From: an uncultured Aquimarina sp.
GTDB lineage: Bacteria > Bacteroidota > Bacteroidia > Flavobacteriales > Flavobacteriaceae
DNA length: 64,000 bases
Assembly (NCBI GenBank): GCA_947497175.1
Contig: CANMFM010000004.1
Location: 496,001 to 560,000, forward strand
Direction: 5' to 3'
Shown: positions 10,098 to 21,110 of the stretch, piece by piece
How the letters are laid out: each line of letters starts with the position of its first letter
Position numbering within the stretch: the first letter of the stretch is position 1
Notes under the pieces: generated by a model
Database searches by the model: none
What the model saw: only the letters and a program-made list of their open reading frames with translations
Told to the model about the DNA's origin: nothing
Translations under genes and position numbers: made by a program

Positions 10098-12461
10098 TTA
10101 CTCTTTAATCTCGATCTTCTGTTTTAGTTCATTTCCTTTTTCGTCTAGAACCGTTATAATGTGATGACCTGGTTTAGGCAATATTGGTATTTCATGAAAC
10201 TGTTTAGTAGTGCCTATAAACGTATCATCGATATACCAAAATACCTGATTTTCGGGGTTGGTGTGTGCTATCTTGAGGACTAGCTCGTTGGTTTTACCAT
10301 CAAATCCCTTTGGCAAATACACACTACTATTGGCTTTTGGAAATATAAAATCCATTCTTTCTTGAGTTTCTTTGTAACAATTTAGTCTGTAGGGAGGCAA
10401 AGGTCTGTACCTGGCATTATTAGTTTTAAAAAAATATTCCTGTACTGGAGGTAAGACAAACCATGATTTATGAATCATATTTGCTATTGATTCGCAAGAA
10501 GAATTTACTCGATATTGTTGTTTGGTATCCAAATGTATTAATTGATGAAATGGACATGATTTTGTTTTTGCCCCCAATGGGGAGGCATATGTTTTCTTAT
10601 TAGGGCAATACCTGCCTGCCAAAAAGCCACTAGTACTGCATACATCTACTTCTATCAAATCATCATAAGGAGTCGCAAACCATTGTGTATTGGGCAATAG
10701 ATTAAATACATCAAATAATACGGGAGCAGCTGTATTTAAACCTGTTAGTTCTGGACGTCCTTCACCGTCGGCATTGCCAATCCAAATGCCAACAACGTAC
10801 TTTTGACTAACTCCTATTGCCCAGGCATCTCGATTACCAAAACTGGTTCCTGTCTTCCAGGCAATCTCTCGAGACGAGTCATAAAACTGCCAAGCCTCGT
10901 CGCCTTCTGGTCGATTTACTTTTTTCATTGCCTCAAAAGTTAACCAAATGCTTCCTGCACCGTAGTTTAGCTTTTCTGAAACTTTGTTGCCATGATTCAC
11001 CTTGCTCCCTGCCAATACGATAGGTTCTACATATTCTTTGGTAAAATACTCACTAGACGTGTTTTGGAAATGATTAAGTGTACCGGCTAACCCGGCATAG
11101 GTTTTACAAAGATCCCACAAGCTTCCTTCTGCTCCGCCAACAATTAAAGACAATCCATAATGATCGGCACTGTACTTCAATCCTTTAATTTGAAGTGCGT
11201 TGAGTTCATCTCTAAAGCGTTGCAAACCGTATTGTTGTAATAATCGTACTGCAGGCACATTTAAAGATCTAGCCAAGGCTCTATTTGCTGGTACGGCTCC
11301 ACTATACCCTTCATCAAAATTTTTTGGGTGATAGCCAGCAATAATTGTGGGAATATCAGAAACCAATTGTTCGGGCAACAATTCACCTTTATCCATCAGT
11401 GCAGCATAAAGGAGTGGTTTAAGTGTACTTCCGGTACTTCGAGATGCTTGAATGATATCTACGTCTTTCTGATGATTTTTATCAGTAGGCGCGTTTCCGA
11501 CGTAACTCAGCACTTTTCTCGAATCAACATCGAGAACCAACACAGCCATGTTGTGCACTTCGTTTTGCTTTACTATTTCATGGTGCTGTCTTACTACTTC
11601 ATTTACCTGCTTTTGAAGATGTATATTGATCGTCGTTCTTAAACGTTGACCAGGATACCGTTTAGCCAACAAGTCTAAAAAATGTGGAGAGGTTTGAGGT
11701 AAAAAATATGGCTTTTTAGGTAATGCTTCACTAATTGATAATTCATACGTTAGTGAATCAATTGTTTTTTGTTTGAGAAGTGTTAATAATAACCTGTTCC
11801 TTTTCTCCAGAAGCCTTGCCTGATTCTTTCCAGGATAAATCAATGAAGGGGCATTAGGCAATACTGCAAGTGTAGCGCTTTCTGCCCATGAGAGTTGATT
11901 CGCCCTCAATCCAAAATATCTCCAGGCTGCCATATCGATTCCCACAACATTTCCTCCAAACGGGGCATGAGACGCATAAAGTTTCAGAATTTTTTCTTTA
12001 GAAGTTCCTATCTCAAGACGGGTTGCCAAAACAAATTCTTTAATTTTTTCGAAATACGTTCTTTTTTTCCCTTTTCGTGATAATCGGATTACCTGTTGCG
12101 TTATTGTACTACCGCCCCTAACCACTTTACCGGCTTTTATGTTCTCTATCATGGCTTCAGCCATCGCTACAGGATTAAATCCGGGATGCTTGTAAAATTG
12201 TTGATCTTCGAACGCGATGATACATTTCTTAAATTTATCAGGAACACTATCGGTTTCAGGAAATCTCCATTGTCCATCTTTTGCTATTTTTGCCCCAAGC
12301 AGCTCTCCTTCTTTGGTTTCAATAACGGTGGCCGTTGGGTCGTCGAAAAGTGGTTTTGGTAATGAAAAATAAAACCATATTATAAGTATCCCGAAAATAA
12401 CAAACCTTTTTGGATGCAACTGTATGTAAACTTTAATTTGTTTAAGCAAAATTAGTTTCAA
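10098..12461 (-). CDS. pbpC: Penicillin-binding protein 1C (transglycosylase/transpeptidase)
   Basis: GT51 motifs (EDQQFYKHPGFNPVAMAEA, GGSTITQQVIRL), transpeptidase SRSTGSTLKPLLY and WKTGTSFGNRDAWAIG, plus the C-terminal region typical of PBP1C. Confidence 0.93.
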   Translation of the reverse strand: MKLILLKQIKVYIQLHPKRFVIFGILIIWFYFSLPKPLFDDPTATVIETKEGELLGAKIAKDGQWRFPETDSVPDKFKKCIIAFEDQQFYKHPGFNPVAMAEAMIENIKAGKVVRGGSTITQQVIRLSRKGKKRTYFEKIKEFVLATRLEIGTSKEKILKLYASHAPFGGNVVGIDMAAWRYFGLRANQLSWAESATLAVLPNAPSLIYPGKNQARLLEKRNRLLLTLLKQKTIDSLTYELSISEALPKKPYFLPQTSPHFLDLLAKRYPGQRLRTTINIHLQKQVNEVVRQHHEIVKQNEVHNMAVLVLDVDSRKVLSYVGNAPTDKNHQKDVDIIQASRSTGSTLKPLLYAALMDKGELLPEQLVSDIPTIIAGYHPKNFDEGYSGAVPANRALARSLNVPAVRLLQQYGLQRFRDELNALQIKGLKYSADHYGLSLIVGGAEGSLWDLCKTYAGLAGTLNHFQNTSSEYFTKEYVEPIVLAGSKVNHGNKVSEKLNYGAGSIWLTFEAMKKVNRPEGDEAWQFYDSSREIAWKTGTSFGNRDAWAIGVSQKYVVGIWIGNADGEGRPELTGLNTAAPVLFDVFNLLPNTQWFATPYDDLIEVDVCSTSGFLAGRYCPNKKTYASPLGAKTKSCPFHQLIHLDTKQQYRVNSSCESIANMIHKSWFVLPPVQEYFFKTNNARYRPLPPYRLNCYKETQERMDFIFPKANSSVYLPKGFDGKTNELVLKIAHTNPENQVFWYIDDTFIGTTKQFHEIPILPKPGHHIITVLDEKGNELKQKIEIKE

Positions 12462-12766
12462 TAGGTATTTTAAATGTTAAATAATGTGGTTGAAAATAAC
12501 TTCTAAAAAAGAAGGTAGCGCTAAAAAAGTAAGAAAAAACTTCCATTTCTAACTTCTTTTCAAACCTTTTTCATTCGTATTATAACCAATAAATCCAATA
12601 ATTTTATTACATTATATGACTCTTAAAAACAATGTATTACGATTTTTCTCTCAAATCTATCCAAATATTGGGGCTTTCAAAGTATAAAAATGTAAAAGAA
12701 GTATGACTATTTTTTGATTAAATAATGTGACATCTTTCATTCATTTTTACCTTAAATTGTTTTGTA

Positions 12767-14986
12767 TTGGGAAAAAACATTGTTTTCATATCGATTTTTA
12801 TTTTATCCCCATTCATTTATTCTCAAAATGATCTTGGTTATAAAAAAGTAGACAGCCTTGATGTGTTATTAAAAAATTCTCAAGAACTAAGATTGGAAAA
12901 TAACATGTATGAAGCTTTAGAACTTGCGTTTAAGGCTGCTACGTATGCAAATGAGCTTAATCATAATCATTATTTATCGCATGCTTATTTTACGATGGGC
13001 ACCATTCAATATGAAATTATTGATTACGAAAATGCCAAAACACAAATGTTAAAGGCATTAAAATACTCTGAAAAAACTAAATCTAAAAAACTTTTACCCT
13101 ATATTTTGCAGGGTTTGGCCAATATTTATTATGATGATAATGGAGACTATCAAAACGCATTAGTCTATTATAAAAAAGGAGTAGAATTAGCCAAAAATAA
13201 GGTTCATATCAACAATTATCAAATCCCCCTATATAATTTGATATGGACCTATATGGATCTAGATAGATTTGATGAGGCGACTTATTATCTAAAAGAAGCC
13301 GATAGTATTGACAGACTTATTGCTGATAGCATACAATTAGGTAAAAGTTCTCTTTATCTTTTGAGAGCTCGAAATTTTGCGTATCAGGGCGACATTGCCA
13401 ACGCCAAAGAAAATTTTGAAAAAACATTTAAACTCCTTCAGGAAGAGGATAAGTATTGGTTGAAAGGAAAAAGTTACTTTTATCGGTATCGGTCAGAAAT
13501 GTATCAGAAAATCAAAGATTATCCTAATGCCATAAATGATCTAAAAGAATTGCAAAAGAACGAATATAAGCTATTTGAAAATGCCAGAGTAAAAGATCAG
13601 GAAATCACAAAAACCAAATTTAAAGTAGATGAATATGAGCGAGAAATAGATGCTGCCAAAAGAGAAAAAATATTACTATTAAATATAGATAAGAATAATA
13701 AAGTGATCATTTATATTTCTTTTATCTGTCTTCTGTTATTAATAGGCATGGTGTTTTTTTATTATCGTGGATATCAGTCTAAAAAAAAATCAAGCGACAT
13801 GCTGAGCATAAAAAACATTGAATTAAATAAAGCTAAATCCGCAGCAGAAAAATTGAGTAAAATCAAATCACAATTTATTTCAATGATAAGCCATGAACTT
13901 AGGACTCCTCTATATGGTGTTATTGGAATTTCTTCACTTTTATTAGAAAATAATAAAAACTCAAAACATGATAAAGAGCTCTTGAATTCTTTAAAATTTT
14001 CTGCAGATTATTTACTCAACTTAGTAAATAAGGTGTTGAAAATCAGTAAAATTGATTCTGAAAAAACAGAACTAGTTCAAACGCCAACCAATCTACTTTC
14101 TTTAGTGAAAAATATTCTACACTCTTTTGAATATCAATCAAAAGAAAAACAAAACGAACTGCTTTTAGAATATAATCATAGTATTCCTAATTTGATAGAT
14201 CTAGATTCGTTATGGGTGTCTGAAATTTTGATTAATTTGATTGGAAATGCCATAAAGTTTACCGAAAAAGGGAAAATATGGCTAAGAGTTATCCTAAAAT
14301 ATATTGATTCTAAAAGGGTGAAAATACAATTTGAGGTTGAAGATACCGGAATTGGAATTCCGGAAGACCAAAAAGAATATATATTTGAAGAGTTCTCACA
14401 GATAGGAAGCGTTTATGACAACAAGCAAGGAACAGGTCTAGGGTTGTCGATTGTAAAAAATCTTTTGCAACGAATGGACAGCACAATTCATTTTGAAAGT
14501 AGTACAAATACGGGATCGAAATTTTATTTCGTTTTACACTTAAAGATCTCTGATGCATTGAATAACAACAGCATCGAAGGGACGAAAGTAGAAACTACAG
14601 AATCTTTAAATTTTAATATTCTGGTAGCTGAAGACAATAAAATCAATCAATTGGTCACCAAAAACTTATTAAAATCTATTGGTTGTAGTTGTTGTGTTGC
14701 AGAAAATGGATCAGATGCACTCGAACTCGCAAAACAACAACCCTTTGATTTAATTCTAATGGATATCAACATGCCAGTATTAGATGGTCTTACTGCCACA
14801 AAAAAAATCAGAAAATTTGATAAGTCAACCCCAATTATTGCTTTAACCGCATCAGAATTAACCGAGGTAGAAGTCGAATGTCTTAATGCCGGTATGAATG
14901 ATCTTATCAATAAACCCTTAAATAAAATTGACTTGAGAAAGGCTATTCTTAGACACTTAAAAATAAATAATCAGCATATTAAATAA
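12767..14986 (+). CDS. TPR-containing hybrid sensor histidine kinase/response regulator
   Basis: N-terminal signal/TPR region, TM segment, H-box ISMISHELRTPLYGVIG, HATPase motifs (NLIGNAIKFTEKG, DTGIGIPED, GTGLGLSIVK), receiver domain with LILMDINMPVLDG. TTG start in the track. Confidence 0.93.
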   Translation: MGKNIVFISIFILSPFIYSQNDLGYKKVDSLDVLLKNSQELRLENNMYEALELAFKAATYANELNHNHYLSHAYFTMGTIQYEIIDYENAKTQMLKALKYSEKTKSKKLLPYILQGLANIYYDDNGDYQNALVYYKKGVELAKNKVHINNYQIPLYNLIWTYMDLDRFDEATYYLKEADSIDRLIADSIQLGKSSLYLLRARNFAYQGDIANAKENFEKTFKLLQEEDKYWLKGKSYFYRYRSEMYQKIKDYPNAINDLKELQKNEYKLFENARVKDQEITKTKFKVDEYEREIDAAKREKILLLNIDKNNKVIIYISFICLLLLIGMVFFYYRGYQSKKKSSDMLSIKNIELNKAKSAAEKLSKIKSQFISMISHELRTPLYGVIGISSLLLENNKNSKHDKELLNSLKFSADYLLNLVNKVLKISKIDSEKTELVQTPTNLLSLVKNILHSFEYQSKEKQNELLLEYNHSIPNLIDLDSLWVSEILINLIGNAIKFTEKGKIWLRVILKYIDSKRVKIQFEVEDTGIGIPEDQKEYIFEEFSQIGSVYDNKQGTGLGLSIVKNLLQRMDSTIHFESSTNTGSKFYFVLHLKISDALNNNSIEGTKVETTESLNFNILVAEDNKINQLVTKNLLKSIGCSCCVAENGSDALELAKQQPFDLILMDINMPVLDGLTATKKIRKFDKSTPIIALTASELTEVEVECLNAGMNDLINKPLNKIDLRKAILRHLKINNQHIK

Positions 14987-15070
14987 CATAATATCCCCTG
15001 TGTCAACTTCTCGGTATTTAGAAGGTATACCTTTTCGTTTTATTGAACTTTCAAAGGGATCTTACATGAA

Positions 15071-15466
15071 CTACAACTTCATTGTCAATCCTTTAGATTT
15101 TAAAAAACCAAATGACCCATAAAACACCTCCAAATCTGGTTTGGTATTCAAAAATACGTGTTCAACTCCGGCTAATTGGTTTAGGAGTTCTTCAACAATT
15201 CTTGTACCGATCCCTTGGTTTCTATATCTCGAATCTACCACTATATCATCGAGCATAGCGCGATATACGTTATCTGTTATAGCTCGTCCAAATCCGATAA
15301 GCAGATCATGATCTTTAATCGCAACAAACGGTCCTATATTTTTTAATAAAAGTTCGATGTTCTGTTCGGATCTGTTTTTTGCCCAGCTGGTTTGTAAAAA
15401 TAAGCGCATTAATTCTGATGCTTCCGGACGTTGTTCGGTTACAATACGATACTCCATATTATCCAA
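15071..15466 (-). CDS. GNAT family N-acetyltransferase
   Basis: DDIVVDSRYRNQGIGTRIVEELL acetyl-CoA binding motif. Confidence 0.85.
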   Translation of the reverse strand: MDNMEYRIVTEQRPEASELMRLFLQTSWAKNRSEQNIELLLKNIGPFVAIKDHDLLIGFGRAITDNVYRAMLDDIVVDSRYRNQGIGTRIVEELLNQLAGVEHVFLNTKPDLEVFYGSFGFLKSKGLTMKL

Positions 15467-15489
15467 TCATTTTTCACACCAATTACAGA

Positions 15490-18400
15490 CTACTTTACTA
15501 CCTCTACCCACTTGCCTTGAGTTCTTACCACATACTCATTATCATACATAGCTTCACATTGTATCCCGGGTAAGTAATATTTACCTAGATAGGAAGCGTT
15601 AAGTAAAATGGTCATCGTTTTGCTTTCTTTTGGCTTTACATCAAAATAGAAATTAACACGATCATCTCTAATATCGGTATGCGTTACGTTATTAGTTCTA
15701 AATGATCCAAAATCTGTAAATCGGGTATTTACAACTTCCCATCCCGATGGGAAAATCTCGGTTAATGCGATATCTTTTACAGTACTGTTCGTGGTATTTG
15801 TAATGGTAACTTCTGCCACAAAATCTGTTCCTTGGGGTAATTGAGTGGGGTCGATTATCTTACCTTGTCTGTTTTTATAGTCAATAATCGCTTTAAAGTT
15901 GCTTTGAAGAACCTTTTCTTGACCAACAGGAAGAATCCCGCTAGTTGCCAATTGTACAAAAATGGTATTGTCTTTATTATTTTTTAGAACGAGCGTATTA
16001 TCTTTTTGAATTGCTACCTCACCAGAAGTTGTTAAAGTTTTATCAGTATTGGCAGTGGAAGACTTTCCATTCAGGGTGTAATTTACATTTACTCCTTTTC
16101 CTCCTACATATTCTGCATACTTTGCCATGGCCATAAGCGCATATGATGTAGTTTGAGTACTCATCCAGTCTTTAGAGGACAATTCTTTGGCCAAATCTAC
16201 TGCTATTTGCCGGGCTTTAGTTTTTTGCTTTAATGCAACTAGAGTTTCTAAGGCCATTGCTCTATTACGATTGGCAGACCCATAAGTATAATAATAGTTT
16301 TGTTTTTGTTTAAAATGTAGTGTAGCAGAATTTAATAAGGTCTCAGCGGCATTTTTCTGACCGATAAGACTGTAGGCAACGGCTAATCTAAATTTGGCAT
16401 TGTTAGATACATTAGACATTTCGCGCAATCGATTCATCGATGCCAAATCAGGACTGCCGGCTAATGCTAATGTATATAAACGATATGCTTGCGCCAGGTC
16501 ATTCCCTCCACTACGCCATCGCTTGGCCTGTTGCCGCTGATACGAAATCCAGTTACTCTTGAATCCAATAGGTAATACATATCCTTTCTTATTTGCTTCA
16601 AGTAAGAAGTGTCCTGCATAGGTAGTTCCCCAATCATTAGGATTACTATATCCGGGCCAATATGATAATCCTCCGTTAGGCTGAATGTAACGCTTAAGTC
16701 TATAGATCGCTGCTTCAATATTTTTCTGAATTTTTGCTTTCTTTTCTGAAGATAAACTAAATATATCTTCTAGATACAATTGTGGAAAAGCAGCTGATGT
16801 GGTCTGTTCTACACATCCATGTGGATATCGAATCAGGTAGCTTAACCTACTTTCAAAATTCATTGGGGGTAATGATGACATCTCTATAGTCGCACTATTA
16901 CTTCCAGATATACCAAAAGCTTCAAAATTAATTTCTTCTTGGCCATTAGGTTCAAGAACTACAGAAGTTACCTCGGTAGTCATCGGATTTGGATTAATAA
17001 TATCAATCGGAACTTTATACGATGCTTTTTCTCCTGCACCTTTAGCCACTACCTCAATATCAGTAATTGAAGCACCTTCTAAAACTTCGATATCAAAATA
17101 CGTCATCTTTTCATCCGGTTGAGAAAACGAAAGATTTTTCTGTGTCTCCCCTAACACTCTAAATCCTTTATTAGGTTTTAGAGTTACAACTACGTTTTTT
17201 ACCTTATTTTCCATCGCAAAAACGGTAACGGGTATAGTCACTTTTTCGCCGGGAGTCATCTTTCTGGGAATTGAAGTTAATACCATGAGTGGTTTGCGTA
17301 CCGGGATTGTTTTTTCAACACTACCATAAGCCGCATTATGGACATCAGAAGCTACAATCATCGTACGCACAGAACCCACATATTTTGGAATTTTGATTTG
17401 ATGCAATTGTGTTTCTCCTTGCTTTACTTCAAAAGGTCCTTCAAATACCACCATGGGTTTAAATCGATTGGCTTTTTTAGCCTTGCTACCTCCAGCTTCA
17501 GCGTCTCCACCAATGCTAAATACCTGATTAATTCTTCCGCCATAGGCACCAACTACCTCATCATAGACATCCCATGTTTTTACTCCCAGAGCTTCGCGAG
17601 CATAAAAGCTAGTCCAAGGGTTCGGCGTTTTGAACCGTGTTAGATCCAATAACCCTTCGTCTACAATCGCAATCGAATAGGTCATTGGCTTCCCATTAGT
17701 CTCACTAACCTTTAGAGTAACCGTTTCTTCTGGTCGCAAAACATCGGGCATAGTAAGCTTAGGCTGTACTTTCGTATTAGGATCTTCTACAGAAATGGGT
17801 ACAATACCGTACAGGCGTATGGGTAGATCATTGGCTGTAGATGCATGTGGTTGTAATAACGTAATATGTATATATATGTTAGGGGTGTAGAGCTCCTCGA
17901 TGGGTAATTCGAATTTGGTTTCTCCTTTTTGTGGCATCACCCACATAGAAGATAATACTTCGGTACCGTTTTCTACAGTTACTAATGCTCGTCCTTCTGT
18001 ACTGGATGGAAACGTTACAATTGCTTTCTCTCCAACAGTATATGTTTTTTTGTCGGTTGAAAATAACAACATTGTTGCGGCAGAAGGATCATTTTTTCTA
18101 GATTTTCCTGCCCAGCCCGGCCAATCGATATACATTGTTTTTCCGGTAGCATGACCACCGCTAGGATCTACTACTCTAACAAGGTATCGACCCCATTCGG
18201 GATATTTGAGTTCAAATGTGAAATTTGCCTTACCCCTACTATTTGTGGTTATCTTGGTTTTAAAAACCTCGTTATGATATGAGCCTCGATTGTAGGATGA
18301 CAAATTATCTTCTGAAGTATCCCACCACCACCTCCAATCGACTTTATAGACATAAACTTCTAAATCTTTAACCGATTTAGGATTTCCTTTTTCGTCTACA

Positions 18401-21015
18401 GAAATCACATCGAAATTGTGTTTTGTATCAGTAAGCAACATTCCTCTAGCCTTGTCTCCTTTGGGTACGTTGAGCCCGATATAGGTAGTATATGGCGAAT
18501 ATTTTTTTGACAGTATATCAGTACTAAAATCACCTCCATTTTCGTATACTTTGGTGATAAACGAAGCTTTGAGCATCCCGGCGGCTTTATTTTGAAGCTT
18601 TGGTTTTATACTAAGACTTGCTTTGCCTTCGCTAGAAATTTTTCCTTTAAAAACTTCTTGTTCTTCAGTGCCAAAAGGACGAGTAGGATCGTCAAAGATA
18701 TATCCAGGAAAGCTCTTAAAGGTTGTTTTACCTGGAATAAATCGAACATTGATATCAGTTTGAAGGTTTTTAGCTACTGCTCCATGCAACCAAAGTACTT
18801 CTAAATTTCCTTTAATTTTCTCATTGCCGCCCAGTATTTCATCTTCAAAAGTGGTTTTGATTTTTAATCGATTTGGTTTTATCGTTTCTATTTTTAGTGC
18901 TTTTGTAAAGCTTGCCCCACCCACAATTACTTTGGCTTGCCAATTTCCGGTAGGGGCTTCGTTTGGTGTAGTAACTACGAATTTGTAAAAATTGTTGATT
19001 TCTTTGGTTTGAGTTTCCTGATAGGTAACCTTACCATAGGGGTCTCTTAACTCAAACTTTACAGGATGTCCCTTTGGAAGTTTATTGGCATTATCATTTA
19101 ACATAAAAGACAAGAACAAGGTATCTCCGGGTCGCCATACACCACGTTCTCCATACATAAAACCTTTGATTCCTTTTTGAAGACGAACACCAGAAACATC
19201 AAATTTACTCACAGATAATGAATTACCATCATTTAATCTCACATAGGTACGTTGTCTTCCTGAAGCAACAATAGCAAAATATACCGGTCGATCGGCATCA
19301 AAAGTGGTCATTCCTTCAGCATCTGTAGTAGAAATACCTACTTCTTGTTGTTGAAAATTATAAAAGGTAATCTTGGCATTTGAAACGGGACTTGTAGTGA
19401 GGATATCGTTTACTGTTACCATATAGGAATGATTCAACCCTTTTTTGACCACAACTCCCAAGTTAGAAGCCAGTACATTTGCAGCTACTTTTCGTTCTCT
19501 GAAATAAGAAGTACTACAAGGTTCGTCTCTTTCTTGCCAATTGTATCCATAATAATCATCATAGTAGTATTGAGAAGAATCCCAAAAACTGGATTCTTCT
19601 TCCTCTTCATAGTTTTCGGCAAGCTCGTCGATTTTAATGTCGTTACCTTTTTCTCCTTCACATTTATAGAGGGAATATTCTTTGCTATAATTAAGCTCTA
19701 CACGATAAATAGCTCCTGCATCCGGCTTTATTAATTCTTCCAGATCAATGGCAAAAGCATTCCATTTACTAAGGTTTAAAGATGTGTTTTCTTGTAAATT
19801 GATTAACTTTTTGGCTACAGGTCTAGCTACGGTTCTTAGATTGCTTGATCCACCCAGGTTATTGTTTTGTAAAAACTGAAGAATATTGTCTTGAAACACC
19901 TTAACCACCTGAACTTCAACTGCACGCAGGTTGATCGCTTCAAAATTAAATTTTAAATTATCTGACGTCGGTAAAAGGACTCCATTTTGTAATAATCTTA
20001 CTTCTGGTTTTGGCTGTTGAAAAGATATCTTTTCAGAATATGTATTCTTAAGTCTATACGCATCGGTACTCTGAATTCCTTCAAAAACAATAACTTCTAA
20101 GGTTCCTTTGAGTTCGGCCTTAGGATATACCTTTAATACATTTCCTTGTACGGTATATTTTAAATCATTTGCTCCGGAAACAGTAACCAAACCATTAAAA
20201 TTCTGGTTTTTCTTTAATGGATCCGAAAAATTAATTTCTATGTATTGCTTATCAACATTTGCCACAGAAAGACTAATGACAGAAAAGTTGTTTTTACCCG
20301 GGATAGACAGAACATCTTCACCTTCGGTATCAATATCAAAATTTTTCCCTGACCATTTGATTTCTACTTCAGAATCATCCTCGAAACGCTGAATACTATC
20401 TATTCTAAAACTAAACTGCTTGCTTTTGTCTATTGATTCGTTGAAAGTTACAGATATATTATTCCCTTTTTGGGAAGCGGTTATTAATTGTTTAGCGATA
20501 TCAAATTGCAATTGATCGCTAGAGGTCAAAGTTCCATCAATATATTGCCAATCTTTGCTATAAGATTGAAGACTCTGTGTAATTACTGAAAATTGCTGTT
20601 TCAGTGTTTGTACACTAAACACAAACTCATCGTCTAAATCTTCTTTCAAATTTTTTACTAAATCCTTTAGATCAAGCGTAAATGTATATTGCGTATCTTC
20701 TTCAAATCCCTCTTCGGGTTGAAAAGAAATTGTTCGGTTATTTACTGCAATTATTTTTCCTTTTACCTTAGGGGAGACGGTAAGTATTTTTTTAGATAAC
20801 TCCTGGTTATCGTCCCAACCCTCAACCGGGGTTTGTAAAACTACATACACATTATCATGCACTGAAATTACTCCTGTGGAGACATCTGAGATATAATCTT
20901 GGTATTTGTTAAGTTCTGAGGCATTGGCTTCGGCAAGAGCACGAGCATCTTTTTTCTTACATGAGGATACAAGGGTTACAATCAGTAACACATAGAGCAT
21001 TCTTGATAATCGCAT
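15490..21015 (-). CDS. Alpha-2-macroglobulin family lipoprotein (MG domains, intact thioester motif)
   Basis: Lipobox-like LVTLVSSC at the N-terminus, GVWRPGDTLFLSF, thioester motif YPHGCVEQTTS, and alpha/alpha-toroid GGLSYWPG. Confidence 0.93.
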   Translation of the reverse strand: MRLSRMLYVLLIVTLVSSCKKKDARALAEANASELNKYQDYISDVSTGVISVHDNVYVVLQTPVEGWDDNQELSKKILTVSPKVKGKIIAVNNRTISFQPEEGFEEDTQYTFTLDLKDLVKNLKEDLDDEFVFSVQTLKQQFSVITQSLQSYSKDWQYIDGTLTSSDQLQFDIAKQLITASQKGNNISVTFNESIDKSKQFSFRIDSIQRFEDDSEVEIKWSGKNFDIDTEGEDVLSIPGKNNFSVISLSVANVDKQYIEINFSDPLKKNQNFNGLVTVSGANDLKYTVQGNVLKVYPKAELKGTLEVIVFEGIQSTDAYRLKNTYSEKISFQQPKPEVRLLQNGVLLPTSDNLKFNFEAINLRAVEVQVVKVFQDNILQFLQNNNLGGSSNLRTVARPVAKKLINLQENTSLNLSKWNAFAIDLEELIKPDAGAIYRVELNYSKEYSLYKCEGEKGNDIKIDELAENYEEEEESSFWDSSQYYYDDYYGYNWQERDEPCSTSYFRERKVAANVLASNLGVVVKKGLNHSYMVTVNDILTTSPVSNAKITFYNFQQQEVGISTTDAEGMTTFDADRPVYFAIVASGRQRTYVRLNDGNSLSVSKFDVSGVRLQKGIKGFMYGERGVWRPGDTLFLSFMLNDNANKLPKGHPVKFELRDPYGKVTYQETQTKEINNFYKFVVTTPNEAPTGNWQAKVIVGGASFTKALKIETIKPNRLKIKTTFEDEILGGNEKIKGNLEVLWLHGAVAKNLQTDINVRFIPGKTTFKSFPGYIFDDPTRPFGTEEQEVFKGKISSEGKASLSIKPKLQNKAAGMLKASFITKVYENGGDFSTDILSKKYSPYTTYIGLNVPKGDKARGMLLTDTKHNFDVISVDEKGNPKSVKDLEVYVYKVDWRWWWDTSEDNLSSYNRGSYHNEVFKTKITTNSRGKANFTFELKYPEWGRYLVRVVDPSGGHATGKTMYIDWPGWAGKSRKNDPSAATMLLFSTDKKTYTVGEKAIVTFPSSTEGRALVTVENGTEVLSSMWVMPQKGETKFELPIEELYTPNIYIHITLLQPHASTANDLPIRLYGIVPISVEDPNTKVQPKLTMPDVLRPEETVTLKVSETNGKPMTYSIAIVDEGLLDLTRFKTPNPWTSFYAREALGVKTWDVYDEVVGAYGGRINQVFSIGGDAEAGGSKAKKANRFKPMVVFEGPFEVKQGETQLHQIKIPKYVGSVRTMIVASDVHNAAYGSVEKTIPVRKPLMVLTSIPRKMTPGEKVTIPVTVFAMENKVKNVVVTLKPNKGFRVLGETQKNLSFSQPDEKMTYFDIEVLEGASITDIEVVAKGAGEKASYKVPIDIINPNPMTTEVTSVVLEPNGQEEINFEAFGISGSNSATIEMSSLPPMNFESRLSYLIRYPHGCVEQTTSAAFPQLYLEDIFSLSSEKKAKIQKNIEAAIYRLKRYIQPNGGLSYWPGYSNPNDWGTTYAGHFLLEANKKGYVLPIGFKSNWISYQRQQAKRWRSGGNDLAQAYRLYTLALAGSPDLASMNRLREMSNVSNNAKFRLAVAYSLIGQKNAAETLLNSATLHFKQKQNYYYTYGSANRNRAMALETLVALKQKTKARQIAVDLAKELSSKDWMSTQTTSYALMAMAKYAEYVGGKGVNVNYTLNGKSSTANTDKTLTTSGEVAIQKDNTLVLKNNKDNTIFVQLATSGILPVGQEKVLQSNFKAIIDYKNRQGKIIDPTQLPQGTDFVAEVTITNTTNSTVKDIALTEIFPSGWEVVNTRFTDFGSFRTNNVTHTDIRDDRVNFYFDVKPKESKTMTILLNASYLGKYYLPGIQCEAMYDNEYVVRTQGKWVEVVK

Positions 21016-21068
21016 AAAAGGATTGGATTTAGTTGACCTTATAAATGTAAGATATTTTATAATAAAAA

Positions 21069-21088
21069 AGCCCTCTAATTAGAGGGCT
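21069..21088 (-). terminator. Rho-independent terminator of the isoaspartyl peptidase gene
   Basis: Perfect palindrome AGCCCTCTAATTAGAGGGCT with an adjacent A-tract (T-tract on the minus strand). Confidence 0.8.
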
Positions 21089-21110
21089 CCTGTATAAAAC
21101 TCAAATTTTA

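Noticed and set aside
14310-14910. Minus-strand ORFs of 82 and 87 aa within the hybrid histidine kinase
   Set aside because: Overlap conserved kinase/receiver motifs on the plus strand; low-complexity translations.
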